DNA of 34,366 nucleotides from Caryophanales bacterium (GTDB lineage Bacteria; Bacillota_I; Bacilli_A; RFN20; CAG-826). The position numbers and the translations under genes were made by a program. Within the stretch, counting starts at the first letter, position 1. Each line of letters begins with the position of its first letter. The stretch is taken from assembly GCA_016287465.1 (NCBI GenBank), contig JAEEWP010000007.1, positions 1 to 34,366 of the forward strand. Reading direction: 5' to 3'. Below the pieces are notes generated by a model, which had not been told where the DNA came from, did no database searches, and saw only the letters and a program-made list of their open reading frames with translations. This document shows positions 29,838-34,366 of the stretch, piece after piece.

Positions 29838-31229
29838 CTAGGCTTGTTCGAGAGAAGTTTTTCTTTCTTTTATGGACCCAAGTTCAGTGAGCATCGGACA
29901 AAGGACCATTAAGTAGTAGATCGTGCCAGTAAGGTTAGGGAATGTGAAATCGCCAGCCTCAGTGAAGCATCTTGCAAGCAAGACGGTCAAAGTGAGGAGG
30001 GTGACGCCAGAGAAAATGGATTTGTGCTTATAGAGGAGAGCGTTATTGAAGTAGGCGAAAGCCCAGATGGCTGCGGAGAAGACAAATCCAGGGATACCGA
30101 ATTGGAGAAGGTCGACCGAGAATGCGACATCCATGGCAACGTATCCGCCGAAGTGAGAGTAGAGTGCAGGTTGCCAGTTAATATAGCCAAATCCGAAGAA
30201 GGAAGTGATGCCTCCTGCGGATAAGGCTTCGTTAGCCTGGTTGAAGCAGTTGATTCTGGAATCAAACGAACGACCGTTCAGGCTTGGAAGATCTTCAAGC
30301 AGGTATTTAAAGAAGGTGTGAGGATGGTTCATGAAAGACCCTTCCTCAAACGGGGTGAACGCAACGATCAAAACGGCCCCTGCCGCTGCTGTCATGAGGG
30401 AGAAGAACGTAAGAGCACGTATCGGGTGTTTGTTAACAATGAGAATGGTTCTCCAAACAACGAAGACGGAGAAGAACGCAAAAGCCATGATGATGGAAGT
30501 TTTGCTGAGGGTGAACATTGTGTTGAAAAAGAAGAAAAAGAAGAAAACCCACAGCAAAACCCTGTTCTTTTTGATGAGCAGGTATGCATCGGAAATCATC
30601 GCTATAACCAATATGAAAGCGTACGTGTTTCTGTTTCCCGTATAGCTTTGAGGAACCTGATATGGGTGTGGGTCGGTAAATAGCTGTACATAGATGTCGC
30701 CTTCGAAGATGTAACTGTAGACGATGCAAACCAAGCCAACACCGATAGCGATGACAAAGAACAGGTTATAGTAGTTTCTGTCTTTGATCACCTGAGGGAT
30801 AACAGTGACGAAAATATACAAAGACACAAAGATCAGGATGGTCGCGAAGAAATACTCGATGCGTTTTGGCGTCTCAAGAACATAGTCTCCGTCAGGCCCA
30901 GCCATGCCAGGGAAAACAAACAAAGCGATTGAAGCGAATATAAGAGCAGTTGCTCCAATGGCCATGAATGGCCACTTCTGCTTCACCCCAAAGAACTTGA
31001 TGCCAAAGAACATGAAAAAGGCATCAAATAGAACTAATCCGATGGTAAGTATGATGAACCAAACGTCCCATCCAAAGAATGGAAGTAAAGTTCCATGTTC
31101 GATCTTGTAGTCCATTGCCTCGAAATAAAGGTACGTGAAAAGACCGAAGATGAGCACTAAGAACCACGCCACAAAATGACGAGGTTTCCTTTCACGGAGA
31201 CCAAAATAGTCGAGGATTTTATTCCACAT
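29838..31229 (-). CDS. O-antigen ligase/polymerase-like multi-pass membrane protein
   Basis: 463 aa with about 11-12 hydrophobic segments; GNRNTYAFILVIAM...FTLSKTSIIMAFAFF and an extracytoplasmic loop NGRSFDSRINCFNQANEALSAGGITSFFGFGYINW, Wzy/WaaL-like. Confidence 0.75.
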   Translation of the reverse strand: MWNKILDYFGLRERKPRHFVAWFLVLIFGLFTYLYFEAMDYKIEHGTLLPFFGWDVWFIILTIGLVLFDAFFMFFGIKFFGVKQKWPFMAIGATALIFASIALFVFPGMAGPDGDYVLETPKRIEYFFATILIFVSLYIFVTVIPQVIKDRNYYNLFFVIAIGVGLVCIVYSYIFEGDIYVQLFTDPHPYQVPQSYTGNRNTYAFILVIAMISDAYLLIKKNRVLLWVFFFFFFFNTMFTLSKTSIIMAFAFFSVFVVWRTILIVNKHPIRALTFFSLMTAAAGAVLIVAFTPFEEGSFMNHPHTFFKYLLEDLPSLNGRSFDSRINCFNQANEALSAGGITSFFGFGYINWQPALYSHFGGYVAMDVAFSVDLLQFGIPGFVFSAAIWAFAYFNNALLYKHKSIFSGVTLLTLTVLLARCFTEAGDFTFPNLTGTIYYLMVLCPMLTELGSIKERKTSLEQA

Positions 31230-32134
31230 TATGCGAGTAAGAATTTAGAGATGAGAGTCCAAACGGCTTCCTTGCCGGTTTCGTTATGGATTTCGTGACG
31301 CATATGGTCAAACATCTTGAGTTTGACTTTCTTGACGCCGAGTTTCTGATACATCCAGTGAAGCTCACGTGGGCCTTTGCCGAATCTGCCGACTGGGTCT
31401 TCTTCGCCAGCGATGATGAGAAGATTCTCATCTTTGCTGACTTTCTTGATCTCTTTTCTGGTGGTGATGGCCTTTAAGCCTCTGAGGAATTCCTTCCAGA
31501 ATCCGCCAGTGGTTGGGGCGCCGCAGTATGGATCGTTGAGATATTTCTGAACGTTCTCTTCGTTGTAGGAAAGCCAATCTTTTGGAGTCTTGGCGTTCTT
31601 AACAGCTTTGCTGTAGGAGTCGGTTCCGGAAGCGGAAAGCATCTTGTTTGGCTGATCGAAGTTGCCTTTGTTGACGAGCATGGAGGCAAGCAAGAAACCG
31701 AAGAAAGCTTTCATTCTTGGCATCTTATCGGAGCCGCAGATGATGGCTTTGTTAACAGTATTTGGGAAGAGCTGAAGGTAGCGCTGAACCATGAACGATC
31801 CCATGGAGTGACCCATAAGGCAGGTTGGGAGGTTGTTGGATTTCTTAACTTCCTCAACCTTAAGGTTGGCAGCAGTGACATTATCATCGAAAGCGCCTTC
31901 GTACCACTTCTCCTGGTCCTCGACTTTTGGAGCGTTGAGGCCCTGGGCGACAGCATCTAAGACATAGACGTTGATGCCTTTTTCGTTGAGGTATTTGGCG
32001 AGTTCCTCATAGCGGCCGGAGTGCTCTCCCATACCAGTCATGAGGACAAGGTTCATCTTCGCTTGCTCGGTTTCGAAAATAAGACCTTTTTGAGTTCTGC
32101 CGTTAGGCAAGGTGACAGTGAAAACGTTTTCCAT
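31229..32134 (-). CDS. Alpha/beta hydrolase (lysophospholipase/monoacylglycerol lipase-like)
   Basis: 301 aa; LMTGMGEHSGRYEELAKYLNEKGINVYVLDAVAQGLN, nucleophile elbow GHSMGS, AGEEDPVGRFGKG, C-terminal HMRHEIHNETGKE. Confidence 0.92.
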   Translation of the reverse strand: MENVFTVTLPNGRTQKGLIFETEQAKMNLVLMTGMGEHSGRYEELAKYLNEKGINVYVLDAVAQGLNAPKVEDQEKWYEGAFDDNVTAANLKVEEVKKSNNLPTCLMGHSMGSFMVQRYLQLFPNTVNKAIICGSDKMPRMKAFFGFLLASMLVNKGNFDQPNKMLSASGTDSYSKAVKNAKTPKDWLSYNEENVQKYLNDPYCGAPTTGGFWKEFLRGLKAITTRKEIKKVSKDENLLIIAGEEDPVGRFGKGPRELHWMYQKLGVKKVKLKMFDHMRHEIHNETGKEAVWTLISKFLLA

Positions 32135-32235
32135 AATATTGGCTCCTTCTCAGTTAAGGCAATTCTACACCAAAACGGGCACTTATGTGCACGAAAAAAG
32201 GCACTGAATTTCCTCAGTGCCTTAATAACTGGCTT

Positions 32236-33252
32236 TTACTCGATGCCGTTAGGATTTTTCTTCTGGAAATTGTAAGCGTCTTTGCAGGCGTCTTTGACGG
32301 AGAGGGTAGCTTTCCAGCCAAGCTCCTTCCAGGCTTTGTCGACGTTGGCGAAGTTCTCATCAATGTCGCCAGGACGGCGAGGCATGATCTGGTATGGGAT
32401 CTTGATGCCGTTGGCCTCTTCGAAGGCGTGGACCAACTCAAGAACGGAGGTGCCTTTGCCAGTTCCGAGGTTATAGACGACAAGCCCTGGGTTGCTCTCT
32501 AAGCGTTTGAGGGCAGCGACATGGCCTTTGGCTAAGTCGACGACGTGGATGTAATCTCTGACGCCGGTTCCGTCGACGGTCTTGTAATCGTTTCCGAAGA
32601 CACGGAGGAATGGGAGTTTGCCAATCGCAACCTGAGTGACGTATGGCATGAGGTTGTTTGGAAGGCCGTTTGGATCTTCGCCAAGAAGGCCAGATGGGTG
32701 ACCTCCGATTGGGTTGAAGTATCTGAGTAAGCAGACGTTGAGGTCCTTGTTGGCTTTGGCAGTATCCTCAAGGATACGTTCGATCATGATTTTGGTCTCG
32801 CCATATGGGTTGGTGGCGCTGCCAACAGGGTCGGTCTCAAAGAGAGGGACTCTTTCTGGAACGCCATAGACTGTGGCGGACGAGGAGAAGATGAAGTTAT
32901 GGACTCCTTTCTCCTTCATGATGGCCAAAACGTTGAGGGCGCTGCCAAGGTTGTTCTGGTAGTACTCGATAGGTTTGACGGTGGATTCCCCTACCGCTTT
33001 ATAACCTGCGAAATGGATGACCGCGTCGATGTGATTTTCTTCAAAAACCCTTACAGTTTCCGCGTATTTTGTGCAATCAACCTCATAGAACTTAGGTCTA
33101 ACGTGGGTGATTTCCTCAATGCGGTCAAGGACGGCGATCTTGGAATTATAGAGGTTATCAAGGACGATTGGCTCATATCCGCTTTCGATGAGTTCGATGA
33201 CGGTTTCGCTACCAATGAATCCAAGTCCTCCGGTGACTAAGACAGTCTTCAT
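32236..33252 (-). CDS. galE: UDP-glucose 4-epimerase
   Basis: 338 aa; VLVTGGLGFIGSETVIELIESGYEPIVLDNL, HFAGYKAVGES, SSSATVYG, NPYGETKIMIE, RYFNPIGGHPSGLLGEDPNGLPNNLMPYV. Confidence 0.98.
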   Translation of the reverse strand: MKTVLVTGGLGFIGSETVIELIESGYEPIVLDNLYNSKIAVLDRIEEITHVRPKFYEVDCTKYAETVRVFEENHIDAVIHFAGYKAVGESTVKPIEYYQNNLGSALNVLAIMKEKGVHNFIFSSSATVYGVPERVPLFETDPVGSATNPYGETKIMIERILEDTAKANKDLNVCLLRYFNPIGGHPSGLLGEDPNGLPNNLMPYVTQVAIGKLPFLRVFGNDYKTVDGTGVRDYIHVVDLAKGHVAALKRLESNPGLVVYNLGTGKGTSVLELVHAFEEANGIKIPYQIMPRRPGDIDENFANVDKAWKELGWKATLSVKDACKDAYNFQKKNPNGIE

Positions 33253-33989
33253 TTTGTCTTTTCCTCTTTGCTATGTTTCTTTTTCTCTTTCAAGAGAGCC
33301 TCTTTGGCTTCGAAGATTTTCTCAGCTTCGTGTTTGGAGGCTTTGGCAGAGTGCTTTTCGACTTTGTGATGTTTCTTCTGCTCAATCGCAATCGCGTGGT
33401 CAGAATGCTGGATGGCATTAAGGAAGACTTCGGCGATGATGCGGTTAACAGAAGATTGGATGGACATTCTCAAAGCGATGAGACCAAGGGAGTCAACGAG
33501 ATGCTGTTCCGCTTGTTCAGGATCGGTCTCTTTGTTCTTCTCGTATTCTCTCACAAAGCGATCGACTCTCTGTTTAGCTAAAGCAATCGTGTTCTTAGCG
33601 ATGCTCGTGCTCATGAGACGGAAGAAGGAATAAAGAACGGATTTATCCGCGCTGACATCGTTGTCGAGAGCGATAAGGTTGGAGAGCTCTGACATAGTCA
33701 GAGAATTCTTCAAAGAGCAGATAGCTAAAAGATAGCCAAGGTGAACTTCGTTGTATTTCTTTCTCTCTGGTTCCTTGATGATCTTCGCTTTGACATAGTT
33801 GTTGACCATGTAGGAAGTGAGGATCTCGGAATCGTGTGGGGAAAGAGGGGCTAAGGTCTTGTTGATATAGCCGACGACTTGTTCCATGTAGAGCGGAACG
33901 GTTGGGAGTTCCTTATAGGAAGGAAGCTCGTAGAGAGAGGCACTTTCGAGCCAGTCTTGTAATTTCTTAAGTTCTTCGTCCATTGTCAT
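33249..33989 (-). CDS. DUF1836-domain protein (ORF track start 34016; preferred start 33989)
   Basis: PLYMEQVVGYINKTLAPLSPHDSEILTSYMVNNYVKAKIIKEPERKKYNEVHLGYLLAICSLKNSLTMSEL resembles DUF1836; ATGA overlap with the gatB stop; Lys/His/Glu-rich tail. Confidence 0.75.
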   Translation of the reverse strand: MTMDEELKKLQDWLESASLYELPSYKELPTVPLYMEQVVGYINKTLAPLSPHDSEILTSYMVNNYVKAKIIKEPERKKYNEVHLGYLLAICSLKNSLTMSELSNLIALDNDVSADKSVLYSFFRLMSTSIAKNTIALAKQRVDRFVREYEKNKETDPEQAEQHLVDSLGLIALRMSIQSSVNRIIAEVFLNAIQHSDHAIAIEQKKHHKVEKHSAKASKHEAEKIFEAKEALLKEKKKHSKEEKTK

Positions 33990-34366
33990 CTTTTGTCTAG
34001 CTCCTCCTTTAGGCATCTAGATACCTCAGCGGCATTAACTTTGCCGTGAGACGCTTTCATGACTTGGCCGACAAGGAAGCCTAAGGCTCTGTCTTTGCCA
34101 GCTTTGTAATCGGCAATCGACTGCGGGTTGGCATTAAGGACATCGGTAACGAAGGCCATGATGGTCGAGGTGTCGCTGACCTGGGCCTCGATATGAAGTT
34201 CCTCTTTCGCTTCTTTTGGAGAAATGCCATCTGAAATGACCTTATCAAGGATGCTGACACACTGCTTGTGGGAGAGTCCGCCAGTCTCTTGCATGAGGAC
34301 GATTTCGGATAAATATGCCGGTTTTAGCGGCAATTCTTTGATTTTCATGGCGTGCTTATTGAGGTA
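33986..34366 (-). CDS. gatB: Aspartyl/glutamyl-tRNA amidotransferase subunit B, C-terminal portion (5' end outside window)
   Basis: Frame continues to the window edge (YLNKHA-MKIKELPLKPAYLSEIVLMQETGGLSHKQCVSILDKVISDG...NPQSIADYKAGKDRALGFLVGQVMKASHGKVN), the GatB/YqeY tail pattern. Confidence 0.95.
   Translation of the reverse strand, partial: YLNKHAMKIKELPLKPAYLSEIVLMQETGGLSHKQCVSILDKVISDGISPKEAKEELHIEAQVSDTSTIMAFVTDVLNANPQSIADYKAGKDRALGFLVGQVMKASHGKVNAAEVSRCLKEELDKR

Noticed and set aside
30490-30560. Simple-repeat-like A/G-rich tract (gaaaaagaagaaaaagaagaaaacc)
   Set aside because: Encodes the FFFFFFFF transmembrane stretch of the O-antigen-ligase-like protein on the minus strand; possible slippage site, but no evidence of phase variation.

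Overview
The window looks like ordinary chromosomal DNA from a Bacilli/Firmicutes-like bacterium (inferred from gene content and synteny). It uses the standard code, since several genes end in TGA. It is gene-dense, with most genes in tight operons. From left to right it holds: the 3' end of phoH; recN; a Big2/CBM-like lipoprotein; an nrdI-like flavodoxin (-); a large uncharacterised lipoprotein; tRNA-Leu(UAG) (-); a GT39-like membrane glycosyltransferase (-); an rsuA-type pseudouridine synthase; tRNA-Ile(GAU) and tRNA-Val(CAC); a glutamine-centred block pyrG-glnN(GSIII)-purA-glmS followed by tRNA-Thr(UGU); a small lipoprotein; rplM-rpsI (-) with a probable L13-type leader; yebC (-); a comEB/small membrane protein/ecfA1/ecfA2/ecfT/truA operon (-); an orphan OmpR-type winged-helix protein (-); smpB-folC-folT-small membrane protein (-); a hemolysin III/PAQR protein (-) divergent from a CDF metal transporter; gpmA (-); an alpha/beta hydrolase plus an O-antigen-ligase-like protein (-); gatB (partial)-DUF1836-galE (-). 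I found no CRISPR array, transposase, prophage or recognisable defence system. The least explained items are the lipoproteins, the structured 5' leaders of the 2246 lipoprotein and pyrG, the direct-repeat array in the PAQR/CDF divergent promoter, and the receiver-less winged-helix protein. I see no convincing wholly new multi-gene system.
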